DNA of 64,000 nt from Sphingomonas sp. J315 (GCF_024666595.1 NZ_CP088296.1:2532501-2596500), one strand, 5' to 3'; positions 18,420 to 30,850 are shown, counted from the stretch's first letter. Numbers and translations are program-made. Notes: generated by a model from the sequence alone, not told the origin.

Positions 18420-19013
18420 TTAACAGCTCTCATATTTCCAGTGGCGCTTCTTGCCCTCGCGGATCCAGCCAATCGCTTCGGCGACGCGCCTGTCGCGCGT
18501 TGCGTCGCGCTTCGCGTCGGCGATCCAGTCGCAATAGTCGCGGCGCGCGCCGGGCGGAAAGGCATCGAACTTCGCTGCCGCCTCGGGATCGCGGGCGAGT
18601 GCTTCGGAGAGCGCGGGCGGTACCTCTGCCTCGGGCTTGGCTTCCTTTGCCGTGCGTTTGGGAATTGCGCCCGACTCGATCAGCGCCACCGCCTCGCGCA
18701 CCTGGGCTTCCATTACGGCGGCGTCGGGCAGGTCGGCGAGCGAGGCGATCCGGCCGAACTGGCCCATCGCTTCGCCTTCCTTGCCCGTTTCCATCGCGTC
18801 GCGATACCAGAAGCCAAAGCTCGCATGCGCCTTGAACGCGGCCATATGCGCAAGCGGGCGGCCTTCATGGCTGAACGCGGGCATGCTCCACTTGATGCCT
18901 TCCTCGACATCGGGGCAGGCGGCGTGGACGCGATCGCGCAACCAGATCAGGATCGGCTGCGCGAATGCGGCCTGTTTGTCGATGTAGGCGTCGATCCGCG
19001 GGTCTCTGGTCAT
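18420..19013 (-). CDS. YdeI/OmpD-associated family protein (DUF1801 fold)
   Basis: 197-residue cytoplasmic protein. The N-terminal half resembles the DUF1801/YdhG fold (IKWSMPAFSHEGRPLAHMAAFKAH). The C-terminal part carries the YdeI-type helix with PPALSEALARDPEAAAKFDAF and WIADAKRDATRDRRVAEAI. Molecular role unknown. Relatives are often annotated as OmpD-associated without biochemical proof. It is probably transcribed alone, with exbD downstream on the same strand. Confidence 0.85.
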   Translation of the reverse strand: MTRDPRIDAYIDKQAAFAQPILIWLRDRVHAACPDVEEGIKWSMPAFSHEGRPLAHMAAFKAHASFGFWYRDAMETGKEGEAMGQFGRIASLADLPDAAVMEAQVREAVALIESGAIPKRTAKEAKPEAEVPPALSEALARDPEAAAKFDAFPPGARRDYCDWIADAKRDATRDRRVAEAIGWIREGKKRHWKYESC

Positions 19014-19073
19014 GCGCGGCTCCTCCCGCCGCCATGCTCCGCCCGCGCCGGTCGCGAGTCAATCGGATGGTGG

Positions 19074-19334
19074 TCAGGGAACGATCGAGTCGTCGTCCTC
19101 GTCGTCGGCCGCCTCGCCAGTCTCAGGGTCGTCGGCGAGTTCCATGACTTCGTCCTCCGGATCGTCAGCGTCGATGTCCTGACCCAGATCGGGGTCGAGA
19201 TCGGTCACCAACAGACCGTCCCCCGGCCCGCCAACCGTCGCCTCCAAGATCTCGGCGCGCTGGCTCTCGTCATAGCCGTCCTCGTCATAGCCGTCGTCGC
19301 CCGTTCCATGTCCGGGCACCTGGTGACCACCCAT
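19074..19334 (-). CDS. small, very acidic hypothetical protein
   Basis: About 86 residues rich in Asp, Glu and Gly (DDGYDEDGYDESQ; DADDPEDEVMELADD), with no membrane segment or recognised domain. AAGGAG directly abuts a first ATG at 19340 and sits six bases before a second ATG at 19334, so 19334 is the better start. A clear ribosome binding site on a non-shadow frame makes a real gene likely. It is predicted to be disordered and might bind cations or basic partners (inference). Confidence 0.55.
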   Translation of the reverse strand: MGGHQVPGHGTGDDGYDEDGYDESQRAEILEATVGGPGDGLLVTDLDPDLGQDIDADDPEDEVMELADDPETGEAADDEDDDSIVP

Positions 19335-19412
19335 CGCCATCTCCTTGCATCCATCCTGAAGACGCGAACGGCGGGCGGGCGCGGCTGGTTCCGCGATGTG
19401 CGACGAGCGGCT

Positions 19413-20657
19413 TCAGTTGCGGCGAAACAACTTGCCGCGCTCGGTCACGAAGACAATGGCCAGCGCCGTCAGGCCGAGCGTGGTGAAGCCAATATACAGC
19501 GGAACTGTCGATCCGTCGAATGCCTGGCCGATTACCGCGCCTAGCACCGCTGCACCCAGGGTCGCGATGAACCCCTGAAGGCTCGACGCACGTCCGGCGA
19601 TCTCGCCCATATTTTCCATCGCCATGGCGGAGAAGTTCGAATTGGCGAGCCCCATCGCCGCCATCATCGGCGCCTGGAGGACGATAAACGTCACCAGCGT
19701 CTCGCCATAAAGCAGGATGATCGCGAGGTGGATCGCAGCGAGGAGAGTCGTGACGACGATCGCGAGGTGCGACAGGAACCGCATCCCGAATCGCATCACC
19801 AGCCGCGAATTGGCGAATGCGCTTGCCGCCATCAGCCCGGCGATCGATGCGAACACGACGGTGAGCAGCTCGGGCCGCTTGAACACGTCGTAAACGATCT
19901 GCTGGATCGATCCGATGAATGCGAAAAAGCAGCCGGAGATCGCGGCTGTGGCAAAGGTGTATCCCACCGCCCACCGGTCCCGAAACATGATGCGATAGCC
20001 GCGCCAGATCTCCTTGAGGTCGAGCCGATTCACCGACTGCGGGTCCAGCGTCTCGGGCATCCGCCACAGGAACCAGCCCAGCACCAGCGCCGAAACAATG
20101 CCGATCCCGCCAAAGATCAGCCGCCACGACCCGAAGATCATCACCATCAGCTGGCCCCAGGCCGGGGCCAGCACCGGCACGATCATGAAGGTCATGAACG
20201 CAAGGCTCATCACCCGCGCCATTGCCCGCCCCTGAAAACAGTCGCGGACCAGTGCCACGGTGACGACGCGCCCCGCTGCGACCGCAGCCCCGCTCGCGGC
20301 TCGCGCGATCAGCAGCAATTCGAAGCTGCCCGCCACTGCGGCGACCAGATTGGTGACGACATAGAATGCCAGCGCGATGCCGATCACGGGCTTTCGCCCG
20401 AAGCGATCGGCGAGCGGGCCGTGGATCAATTGCGCCACCGAGAAGCCCAGCATGAAGGCGGTGATCACATATTGGCGGTGATTCGGCTCGCTTACCCCAA
20501 GCTGGTCGGCGATGGCGGGCAAGGCGGGGAGCATCGCATCGATCCCCAGCGCGGTCAGCGCCATGATCGACGCGATCAGCGCCACGAACTCGCCCATCGG
20601 GATGGGCGACCGGTTTTCCGGAGCGGCGGTTTCGAGGTGGGGCGTACGCGCGTCCAT
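19413..20657 (-). CDS. MFS transporter, Bcr/CflA family
   Basis: Twelve-helix major facilitator of the drug:H+ antiporter type. Motif A is PLADRFGRKPV after helix 2. The N-terminal LPALPAIADQLGV and the helix 4-5 region RVVTVALVRDCF are typical of Bcr/CflA efflux pumps. About 414 residues from ATG 20657. In-frame ATGs at 20669 and 20681 would extend the cytoplasmic tail and cannot be excluded. It is divergent from a lipoprotein gene across about 100 bases. Substrate not predictable. Confidence 0.9.
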   Translation of the reverse strand: MDARTPHLETAAPENRSPIPMGEFVALIASIMALTALGIDAMLPALPAIADQLGVSEPNHRQYVITAFMLGFSVAQLIHGPLADRFGRKPVIGIALAFYVVTNLVAAVAGSFELLLIARAASGAAVAAGRVVTVALVRDCFQGRAMARVMSLAFMTFMIVPVLAPAWGQLMVMIFGSWRLIFGGIGIVSALVLGWFLWRMPETLDPQSVNRLDLKEIWRGYRIMFRDRWAVGYTFATAAISGCFFAFIGSIQQIVYDVFKRPELLTVVFASIAGLMAASAFANSRLVMRFGMRFLSHLAIVVTTLLAAIHLAIILLYGETLVTFIVLQAPMMAAMGLANSNFSAMAMENMGEIAGRASSLQGFIATLGAAVLGAVIGQAFDGSTVPLYIGFTTLGLTALAIVFVTERGKLFRRN

Positions 20658-20702
20658 GCGGCTGCCCATGCCGCATCGCAATCAGCACGTCACCCCCGCC
20701 AT

Positions 20703-20747
20703 TTGACGCGCTCGCAAAACCACGATAGTGTATTGCTCAAATAACAC
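20703..20747 (+). promoter_or_regulatory. candidate promoter and overlapping inverted repeat
   Basis: TTGACG (20703-20708) and TAGTGT (20726-20731) are separated by 17 bases upstream of the lipoprotein gene. The imperfect inverted repeat GTGTATT...AATAACAC (20728-20747) covers the -10, a position suited to a repressor. Weak evidence: the -10 matches only partly. Confidence 0.35.
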
Positions 20748-20761
20748 GCTTGGAGACTGCG

Positions 20762-21253
20762 ATGAAATCGATCTGGCTGACGCTTCCGCTCGCGGCGACT
20801 CTCGCCGCCTGTGGCGGAGAGGGCGAGGGGACCAGCATCTCGATCCAGGGCGACAATGGTTCGGTCACCGCCCAGGCCGACAAGGACGGCAAGGTGTCGG
20901 TCAAGGCACCCGGCTTCGAAGGATCGATCAAACTGCCCAAATTCACCATCGGCGCGGAGAATTTCGAGGTCGATGGGGTCAAGCTCTATCCCGGCGCGAC
21001 GATCGCCAGCTTGAATGTCGACGACCGTCAGGACAACGGGAATGGCGGGGTAAAGGTCACGTTCGACGCCCCCGCCGAAGCGGCACGCGTACGCGACTGG
21101 TTCCGCGAGCAGATGGAAGGGGCGGGCTTTACCGTCACTGGCAATCGCGACGAACTGACCGGCAAGACCAAATCCGGCAGCCCCTATACGCTCAAGATCG
21201 ACGGGGCGGGCGACGCCAAGAGCCGCGGGACGCTTACGGTCTCGGGGAACTGA
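20762..21253 (+). CDS. hypothetical lipoprotein
   Basis: 163 residues starting with a lipoprotein signal, lipobox LAAC (MKSIWLTLPLAATLAACGGE). The mature part holds short beta-prone stretches (SISIQGDNGSVTAQADKDG; GSIKLPKFTIGAENFEVDGV) and a C-terminal alpha/beta region (RVRDWFREQMEGAGFTV). No catalytic motif is visible. ATG 20762 follows TTGGAG at good spacing. It is followed by a strong terminator, so it is likely monocistronic. Function unknown. Confidence 0.8.
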   Translation: MKSIWLTLPLAATLAACGGEGEGTSISIQGDNGSVTAQADKDGKVSVKAPGFEGSIKLPKFTIGAENFEVDGVKLYPGATIASLNVDDRQDNGNGGVKVTFDAPAEAARVRDWFREQMEGAGFTVTGNRDELTGKTKSGSPYTLKIDGAGDAKSRGTLTVSGN

Positions 21254-21264
21254 TCTTCCAACCC

Positions 21265-21326
21265 GCCGTCCGTGCGTAGGCGGACGGCGCAGCGGGAGGG
21301 GCGCACGGCACCCGCGCCCCTCCCGC
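21265..21326 (+). terminator. double hairpin terminator after the lipoprotein gene
   Basis: Hairpin GCCGTCCG/CGGACGGC (21265-21288) followed by a perfect 13-bp stem GCGGGAGGGGCGC/GCGCCCCTCCCGC (21292-21326), then GCTTTC. The short T-run makes it a reasonable intrinsic terminator. Confidence 0.65.
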
Positions 21327-21413
21327 GCTTTCATATCCGGGATTTCCCGCCCCTGTTCGATCGTCACCAAGGCGACTATCTGAGGGAGATTCGTTTCCCG
21401 GAGTCGCTTTGAA

Positions 21414-22364
21414 ATGCCCGATACCGTTCTCGCCCAGGTTCCGCTCGTCAGCCTCGCCGATCAGGCAAGCGACCCAGAGGGCTTCGCTGCCGCGCTGGGC
21501 GGGTCGTTCGAGCGGTTCGGCTTTGCGATGGTTGCCGACCACGGCATCCCACAGGATCTGGTCGACCGCGCCTGGGCAATGACCAAGGCATTTTTCGACC
21601 TGCCCGAAGATGTGAAGCGCAGCTATTTCATCGCGGGCGGCGGCGGTGCGCGCGGCTATACCCCGTTCAAGACCGAGATCGCCAAGGGCGCGACCCATGT
21701 CGACCTCAAGGAATTCTGGCATGTCGGGCGCGAGCTGGCGGCGGGGCATCGCTTCAGCGATCTGATGGCGGCCAATGTCTGGCCCGACCAGCCCGAGGGA
21801 TTCCGCGAGACCTTTATCGAGTTGTTCGCCGCGTTCGACGCGGCCGGCGACAAATTGCTGTCGGCGATCGCCGTTCATCTCGGCCTCGCGCCCGACTGGT
21901 TCGACCATGCGGTGAAGGACGGCAATTCGGTGCTGCGCCTGCTCCATTATCCGCCGGTGACCGAGGATGCGCCGAACGTGCGCGCCGGCGCGCATGAGGA
22001 CATCAACCTCATCACCCTGTTGCTCGGCGCCGAAGAGGCGGGGCTCGAACTGCTCGAAAAAGATGGCGAATGGCTGCCGGTCAAGCCGCCCGAGGGCGCG
22101 CTGGTGGTCAATGTCGGCGACATGCTCCAGCGGCTGACCAACCATGTCCTGCCCTCGACCACCCATCGCGTGGTGAACCCGCCGGTCGAGCGGCGCGGCC
22201 ATTCGCGCTATTCGATGCCCTTCTTCCTCCACCCCGCACCCGATTTCCTGATCAAGGCGCTGCCCCAGACCGTGACGGCCGAGAACCCGGAGCGCGAGCC
22301 GCCGATCACCGCGCACGACTATCTGGCGGAGCGGCTGGCCGAGATCGGGCTGACCAAGAAGTAG
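21414..22364 (+). CDS. 2-oxoglutarate/Fe(II) oxygenase, isopenicillin N synthase-like
   Basis: 316-residue cytoplasmic oxygenase of the IPNS/gibberellin-oxidase type. An N-terminal DIOX_N part (RFGFAMVADHGIP) precedes the double-stranded beta-helix. Iron ligands are H194-x-D196 (AHEDIN) and H251 (STTHRVVNP). The R265-Y-S267 triad (SRYSMPFF) would bind the 2-oxoglutarate carboxylate. All core residues are present, so it should be active. The substrate is unknown; bacterial relatives act on small molecules, including ethylene-forming and antibiotic enzymes. Confidence 0.92.
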   Translation: MPDTVLAQVPLVSLADQASDPEGFAAALGGSFERFGFAMVADHGIPQDLVDRAWAMTKAFFDLPEDVKRSYFIAGGGGARGYTPFKTEIAKGATHVDLKEFWHVGRELAAGHRFSDLMAANVWPDQPEGFRETFIELFAAFDAAGDKLLSAIAVHLGLAPDWFDHAVKDGNSVLRLLHYPPVTEDAPNVRAGAHEDINLITLLLGAEEAGLELLEKDGEWLPVKPPEGALVVNVGDMLQRLTNHVLPSTTHRVVNPPVERRGHSRYSMPFFLHPAPDFLIKALPQTVTAENPEREPPITAHDYLAERLAEIGLTKK

Positions 22365-22436
22365 GCACCGCTCGCGGTTTGTCTCACTCGGCAATCCATG
22401 GTACCTCCGGCTACCCAAAACGGTCGGAGCGTGCCC

Positions 22437-22817
22437 ATGCGTATGTTGCTTTCCGTAACCCTGATCGCCCTTGCAGCTCCGTCGGTGTCTGCGCAGAGCG
22501 CCGATGCGATGATGCCGCACCCTGGACAATATATGGAACCGCTGGGATCGGACTGGTCGCAGCGCTCTGCCGAGAAGACCGCCGACAAGTTCGGCCAGTG
22601 CGTTGTGCGGCGTGAGCCGGTCGCTGCGGCTGCGTTCATCGACCGTGCGCTGGCCGAACGGGCAATCCCCGCCAAGCCGGCGGCACTCCAGGCTGCGGTT
22701 CAGGCGTGCATGCCCCGGCGCGTGTGGGCCGAGACGGCGCAGTATGTTCTGCGTGAGCAGGACACCGCGATTTTCCGCGCCGTGCGGAACAGCCGGAATA
22801 GGCACGCCGCAAACTAA
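22437..22817 (+). CDS. small secreted hypothetical protein
   Basis: 126 residues from ATG 22437, which has GGAG seven bases upstream. The signal peptide LLSVTLIALAAPSVSAQS predicts a periplasmic product. The mature part is mostly helical with two cysteines (KFGQCVVRRE and VQACMPRR) that could form a disulfide. No known domain recognised. It sits between the oxygenase and hom on the same strand. Confidence 0.7.
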   Translation: MRMLLSVTLIALAAPSVSAQSADAMMPHPGQYMEPLGSDWSQRSAEKTADKFGQCVVRREPVAAAAFIDRALAERAIPAKPAALQAAVQACMPRRVWAETAQYVLREQDTAIFRAVRNSRNRHAAN

Positions 22818-22877
22818 GGTTGTGTTCCCAATCGGGCGCTGATCCAGTAACGCGCTGCTCCTGAACTGGAGTAGCCG

Positions 22878-24170
22878 ATGACCGAACCGTTGCGCGTCGC
22901 CCTTGCCGGACTTGGAACCGTTGGCGCGGGCGTCATTCGCCTGATCGATGCCAATGCCGATCTGATCGCGCGGCGTGCGGGGCGGCCGATCGAGATCGTC
23001 GCGGTCTCTGCGCGCGACCGGACCAAGGATCGCGGCGTCGACATCACGCGCTTCGACTGGGTCGACGACATGCGCGAGCTGGCGCAGCATCCGCGCGCGG
23101 ACGTCGTTGTCGAACTGATCGGCGGGTCCGACGGCCCGGCACTCGCGCTCGCCCGCGCGACGCTGGCGGCGGGCAAGGGGCTGGTCACCGCGAACAAGGC
23201 GATGATCGCGCATCACGGGCTGGAGCTGGCAAAGGTCGCCGAACAGGCCGACACGCCGATGAAGTTCGAGGCAGCGGTCGCGGGTGGCGTGCCCGTCATC
23301 AAGGGGCTGCGCGAGGGCGCGGCGGCGAACGTGATCGACCGCGTCTATGGCATCCTCAACGGCACCTGCAATTTCATCCTGTCGAAGATGGAGGCGGAGG
23401 GGCGCGATTTCGCCGAAGTGCTGGCCGAGGCGCAGGCCAAGGGTTTTGCCGAGGCGGACCCGAGCTTCGACATCGACGGCGTCGATGCCGCGCACAAATT
23501 GTCGATCCTCGCCAGTCTCGCCTTCGGCACCCAGCCGGCGTTCGGCGATGTCGCGATCCATGGCATCCGCAACCTGATTGCCGCCGACATCGCCGAGGCG
23601 GCGGCGCTCGGCTATCGCGTACGCCTGCTCGGTATCGCCGACCTGAATGGCGACGGGCTGTTCCAGCGCGTCCACCCGCACCTTGTCCCGCTCGCCCATC
23701 CGCTCGCGCATGTCACGGGCGCGACCAATGCCGTGGTGGCGGAGGGCAATTTTGTCGGTCGTCTACTTTTTCAAGGCGCAGGTGCAGGCGACGGTCCGAC
23801 CGCAAGCGCAGTCGTCGCCGACTTGATCGACATCGCCCGAACCGAATTCGGCCCCCCCTATGCAATGCCCGCCGCCAGCCTGGCCAAAGAACCCGCCGCG
23901 CCGAGCGGGGAGCGGCGGGGCCGCGCCTATCTGCGTTTCACCGTCCCCGACAAGGTCGGCGTGCTGGCCGAGATCGCGGCGGCGATGCGCGACGCGGGCG
24001 TGTCGATCGAATCGCTGATTCAGCGCGGCGCGATGGCCGACGGCAGCGTCCTGCTCGCGATCGTGACGCACGAAGGGCCCGAACGCTGCGTCGCCCAGGC
24101 GCTCGAAAAGCTGCGTGGCTCGCAGAGCCTCGCGGGCGAGCCGATGTGGATGCACATCCTCGGCGAGTGA
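22878..24170 (+). CDS. hom: homoserine dehydrogenase
   Basis: NAD(P)-dependent reduction of aspartate semialdehyde to homoserine, the branch to Thr and Met. The 430 residues comprise a Rossmann domain (ALAGLGTVGAGVIRL), the catalytic domain with NGTCNFILSKME and AEADPSFDIDGVDAAHKL, and a C-terminal ACT domain (RFTVPDKVGVLAEIAAAMRD) for feedback regulation, probably by threonine. The start at 22878 has GGAG upstream. Relatives in this order often sit beside glpX, but here glpX is 8 kb away. Confidence 0.96.
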   Translation: MTEPLRVALAGLGTVGAGVIRLIDANADLIARRAGRPIEIVAVSARDRTKDRGVDITRFDWVDDMRELAQHPRADVVVELIGGSDGPALALARATLAAGKGLVTANKAMIAHHGLELAKVAEQADTPMKFEAAVAGGVPVIKGLREGAAANVIDRVYGILNGTCNFILSKMEAEGRDFAEVLAEAQAKGFAEADPSFDIDGVDAAHKLSILASLAFGTQPAFGDVAIHGIRNLIAADIAEAAALGYRVRLLGIADLNGDGLFQRVHPHLVPLAHPLAHVTGATNAVVAEGNFVGRLLFQGAGAGDGPTASAVVADLIDIARTEFGPPYAMPAASLAKEPAAPSGERRGRAYLRFTVPDKVGVLAEIAAAMRDAGVSIESLIQRGAMADGSVLLAIVTHEGPERCVAQALEKLRGSQSLAGEPMWMHILGE

Positions 24171-24177
24171 GGGCGGC

Positions 24178-24525
24178 TTAGGGCGCCGGTTCGCGCTTGC
24201 GCACCACCTTGCCGTCAAAGCCCATGGAGGCCGTCACGCCGACCATTCCGCCGCATTGCGTCAGGAAAGGACCGGATACGCCGCACTGGAACATGGTGTC
24301 CTCCAGCACCCGTTCGGTCTCTGCCGGGCGGTTGTCGATCGCGCGCGCGGTGACGAAGGGGACGCGGTATTTCTTGTCCGCCTCGCGCGCGGCGCAGATC
24401 GTCACCTCGTCGGGATCGGCGGTCTTCTCGCACGGGATCACCGCGCGCGTCTTTTCGCGATAGCTGCGCAGCGGATCATCAGCGGCACCGGACTGAAATG
24501 CGAGGGCAAGCAGCAACAGGGGCAT
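24178..24525 (-). CDS. small secreted hypothetical protein
   Basis: 115 residues with a short hydrophobic leader (PLLLLALAFQSGAA) and four cysteines (IPCEK, TICAA, FQCGV, TQCGG) in a periplasm-directed chain, suggesting two disulfides. No domain recognised. It ends convergently 7 bases from hom. Confidence 0.65.
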   Translation of the reverse strand: MPLLLLALAFQSGAADDPLRSYREKTRAVIPCEKTADPDEVTICAAREADKKYRVPFVTARAIDNRPAETERVLEDTMFQCGVSGPFLTQCGGMVGVTASMGFDGKVVRKREPAP

Positions 24526-24581
24526 GGCGTCGGACCTCCCGCGCGGAGGCTAACATGATGCTCAGGTCTGCGAAATGGGAT

Positions 24582-24995
24582 TCAGTCGGCGGCGGGGGAG
24601 GGCGCGGCGTCGCTCGCCAGCGCGATCTCGACATGGGCGCGGCCCCGGCGGACAATGCCCAGTTCGCGCGCGGCGGCTTCGGACAGGTCGAGAATGCGGC
24701 CCTTGTGGAACGGCCCGCGGTCATTGACGCGGACGATGACGCTGCGCCCGGTCGAGGGATCGGTAACGCGCAGCTTCGTACCGAACGGCAGGCTGCGGTG
24801 CGCGGCGGTCATGCCGTCGGGGTCGAACCGCTCGCCGCTGGCGGTACGGTTGCCGGCATGGGCGTCGCCATAATAACTCGCCATGCCGCTCGCCAGAACG
24901 GCCGATGCGCTGGAAGCGGGGGCGGTCGGAGCGGCATCCCGCGCCGCGACAGGCGCGGCGGCGATCAGCAATGCGACAGCGATGATGTCCCGCAT
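24582..24995 (-). CDS. septal ring lytic transglycosylase RlpA family protein
   Basis: 137 residues from ATG 24995, which puts the signal peptide (MRDIIAVALLIAAAPVAA) at the N-terminus. It is followed by a double-psi beta-barrel with GMASYYGDAHAGNRTASGE and the catalytic-type VRVNDRGPFHKGRILDLS. RlpA proteins cleave denuded glycan strands. This one has no lipobox and no SPOR domain, so it is a minimal DPBB form. It lies downstream of gyrB behind a hairpin. Confidence 0.88.
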   Translation of the reverse strand: MRDIIAVALLIAAAPVAARDAAPTAPASSASAVLASGMASYYGDAHAGNRTASGERFDPDGMTAAHRSLPFGTKLRVTDPSTGRSVIVRVNDRGPFHKGRILDLSEAAARELGIVRRGRAHVEIALASDAAPSPAAD

Positions 24996-25034
24996 GGTCC
25001 CCGGCCCCTTTCGGTCCGGGGGTGAAACAGAGAC

Positions 25035-25062
25035 GGCGCCGGACGGCAATCCGTCCAGCGCC
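25035..25062 (-). terminator. hairpin between gyrB and the RlpA-like gene
   Basis: GGCGCCGGACGG-CAAT-CCGTCCAGCGCC, a 12-bp stem with one mismatch, begins about 20 bases after the gyrB stop. No T-run, so it may be a rho-independent-like or processing structure. Confidence 0.5.
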
Positions 25063-25082
25063 GCGCTGTTTGGATTCTGCGA

Positions 25083-28726
<3,644 letters not shown>

Positions 28727-28783
28727 CAGAGTGCCCTAGCCATTCCCGAGAGCGTGCGATAGCGCCGACGGTCTGGCCGCGCG

Positions 28784-29533
28784 TCAGATTCCCTGCACGC
28801 CCTTGTCGCGCAGTTCGGCCTGTGCCGCGCGGTACAGGACCGGGTCACCGATGTTAAGCCGCGCTCGCACCGCGTCGAGCGGTTCGGCGAGCAGCACCTC
28901 ATAATCCTCGCCCGACAACCAGTGCGCGGCCTTGCCGTGGCGATAGCCTTCGCGCACCGCCTTGGCGAAGCTGCGCGATCCGGTGACGCGCAGGCTCTTG
29001 AGCGCCGCACCGAGCGCGATGAACGCCCAGCCGAGCCCGCGGGTCTGGGCATAAGAGAAGGCGACGAGGCACGCCTCGCCCAATGGCTCGTCCGCCTGAT
29101 AACCGGTGATGACATGCCAGATGTCATGGATGTCGCGCTCGCGCCGACCATACCAGGCGTGGGGATGCTCGATCCCGCGCTCGACATCGGCATCGGCATA
29201 GCTGACATCGGCCAGCCCCTGCGCCGAATAGCCGGTACGGTCGAGAAACGCGCGATAGGCTGCACCGACGCTGCCCTCGGGCAGCGAATCGAGCCAGGCC
29301 CGGTCGGAGAATTTCTCCGCCAGCTCGGTGCGGCGATAGGCGATGCGCCCGCCATTCGGCGTGGTCAGCAGCTTGCGATAATTCTTGCCCACCGTGTCGC
29401 CGTTGAGCGCACGCATGATGCGGAACACCTGCACGGTGTCGTCGCCATTGGAAAGCAGGCGGCGCAATGCGGTGAGCGCCGTTCCCCATTCGCGCTTGCG
29501 GGGCTTGCTCCAGTCGATTGCCTGCGTTGCCAT
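28784..29533 (-). CDS. Coq4 family ubiquinone biosynthesis protein
   Basis: 249-residue Coq4-domain protein. The zinc motif HDxxH is H136-D-I-W-H140 (RDIHDIWHVITGY). In yeast Coq4 organises the CoQ synthome and has been linked to C1 decarboxylation/hydroxylation of the ring. In alphaproteobacteria Coq4 homologues are assumed to play the same role. The position between dnaN and recF is unusual for a quinone gene. Nothing here shows membrane helices; a peripheral membrane location is expected from the family. Confidence 0.88.
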   Translation of the reverse strand: MATQAIDWSKPRKREWGTALTALRRLLSNGDDTVQVFRIMRALNGDTVGKNYRKLLTTPNGGRIAYRRTELAEKFSDRAWLDSLPEGSVGAAYRAFLDRTGYSAQGLADVSYADADVERGIEHPHAWYGRRERDIHDIWHVITGYQADEPLGEACLVAFSYAQTRGLGWAFIALGAALKSLRVTGSRSFAKAVREGYRHGKAAHWLSGEDYEVLLAEPLDAVRARLNIGDPVLYRAAQAELRDKGVQGI

Positions 29534-29599
29534 ATCCGACCGTCCTTACTGACAGTCGTGTAAATAAGTGATTAGCGCGGGCGACGCAAGAGGGTGCGA

Positions 29600-30703
29600 T
29601 TACACCCGCATCGGCATCAGCACATAGAGCGCGGGCGACTTGTCATTCTCGCGGATCAGCGTCGGCGCGGCGGCGTCGGCGAGGTGGACTTCGACCAGGT
29701 CGCTCTCGATTTGGCCGAGAATGTCCATCAGATAGCGTGAGTTGAAGCCGATCTCGAACGGCTGGGCTGCATATTCGCCGGGGACGTCTTCGGCCGCGGT
29801 GCCGTTGTCGGGGCTGGTCACCGACAAAGTAATCCGGTCGCGGTCGAGCGCCATCTTCACCGCGCGGGTCTTTTCCGTCGCGATGGTCGAGACGCGATCG
29901 ACGCCCTGCATGAAGCTGCGCGGGTCGATCTTGAGAATCTTGTCGTTTCCGGTCGGGATGACGCGGCTGTAATCGGGGAAGGTGCCGTCGATCAGCTTCG
30001 ACGTCAGGATCGCGGCGCCCAGGTCGAAGCGGATCTTCGATCCCGACAGCGACACGCCGACCGACCCGTCGACTTCGTCGAGCAGCTTGCGCAGCTCGGC
30101 CACGCACTTACGCGGCACGATCACGTCGGGCATCGCCTCGGCCCCCTCGGGGCGCGGCACGGTGACGCGGGCGAGACGGTGGCCGTCGGTCGCGGCGGCC
30201 TTCAGCATGTCGTCGGCGACGTGGAGGAAGATGCCGTTGAGATAGTAGCGCGTCTCTTCGGTCGAGATCGCGAATCGGGTCTTGTCGATGATCTGCTTGA
30301 GCGTTTCGGCCGGCAGCTCGAACACGGTGGGCAATTCGCCCTCCGCGATCACCGGGAAATCGTCGCGCGGCAGCGTGCCGAGTTCGAACTTGGCGCGGCC
30401 GGCATTGACCTTGATCTTGCCCTCCGCTGCGGTGAGTTCGACCTGCGACCCTTCGGGCAGCTTGCGCGCGATGTCGAACAAAGTGTGCGCGGGGACGGTG
30501 ATTGCGCCGGCCTGATCCACCGCGGCAGGAACCGTTTCGTCGATCTGCAGGTCGAGATCGGTCGCCATCAGGCGGAGCGATCCGTCGAGCGATGCCTCGA
30601 TCAGCACGTTGGATAGGATCGGAATGGTATTGCGCCGCTCGACCACCGATTGGACGTGGCTGAGGCCCCTGAGGAGCGTGGCGCGTTCGATCGTCGCTTT
30701 CAT
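29600..30703 (-). CDS. dnaN: DNA polymerase III subunit beta (sliding clamp)
   Basis: 367-residue clamp that tethers replicative polymerase to DNA. It begins MKATIERATLLRGLSHVQSV and ends YVLMPMRV, the standard C-terminus lining the protein-binding pocket. Three clamp domains are covered without gaps. dnaA is not adjacent; an outer-membrane protein gene lies upstream and is separated from dnaN by a terminator, so dnaN has its own promoter in 30704-30788. Confidence 0.97.
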   Translation of the reverse strand: MKATIERATLLRGLSHVQSVVERRNTIPILSNVLIEASLDGSLRLMATDLDLQIDETVPAAVDQAGAITVPAHTLFDIARKLPEGSQVELTAAEGKIKVNAGRAKFELGTLPRDDFPVIAEGELPTVFELPAETLKQIIDKTRFAISTEETRYYLNGIFLHVADDMLKAAATDGHRLARVTVPRPEGAEAMPDVIVPRKCVAELRKLLDEVDGSVGVSLSGSKIRFDLGAAILTSKLIDGTFPDYSRVIPTGNDKILKIDPRSFMQGVDRVSTIATEKTRAVKMALDRDRITLSVTSPDNGTAAEDVPGEYAAQPFEIGFNSRYLMDILGQIESDLVEVHLADAAAPTLIRENDKSPALYVLMPMRV

Positions 30704-30788
30704 GTGTATTCCAAACCCCCGGGCGGCCGCCCAAATTCAACTGACGGCGCGTGGATTGCCGTCGGAAGTTCGAGATATCCTTAACGTG

Positions 30789-30820
30789 AAAAAGGGCTGG
30801 AGCAAGCCGCTCCAGCCCTT
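30789..30820 (-). terminator. intrinsic terminator after the outer-membrane barrel gene
   Basis: On the minus strand, AAGGGCTGGAGC-GGCTT-GCTCCAGCCCTT runs into TTTTT. A 12-bp perfect stem plus U-tract about 30 bases after the barrel gene stop is a textbook rho-independent terminator. Confidence 0.9.
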
Positions 30821-30850
30821 CGCGTCATTCATTTGTGGATGGCGGGCCGC

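Noticed and set aside
22818..22877. Leader peptide or riboswitch ahead of homoserine dehydrogenase
   Set aside because: Only 60 bases, no short Thr/Met-rich frame and no terminator/antiterminator pair.
21234..23711. An 825-codon minus-strand open frame opposite the oxygenase and hom
   Set aside because: Antisense shadow of well-supported genes, with His/Asp/Arg-biased composition and no recognisable domain.
30704..30850. Replication origin next to dnaN
   Set aside because: Only about 150 bases, containing a terminator and the 12-bp palindrome GGGCGGCCGCCC. No cluster of TTATCCACA-like DnaA boxes or AT-rich unwinding region is visible.
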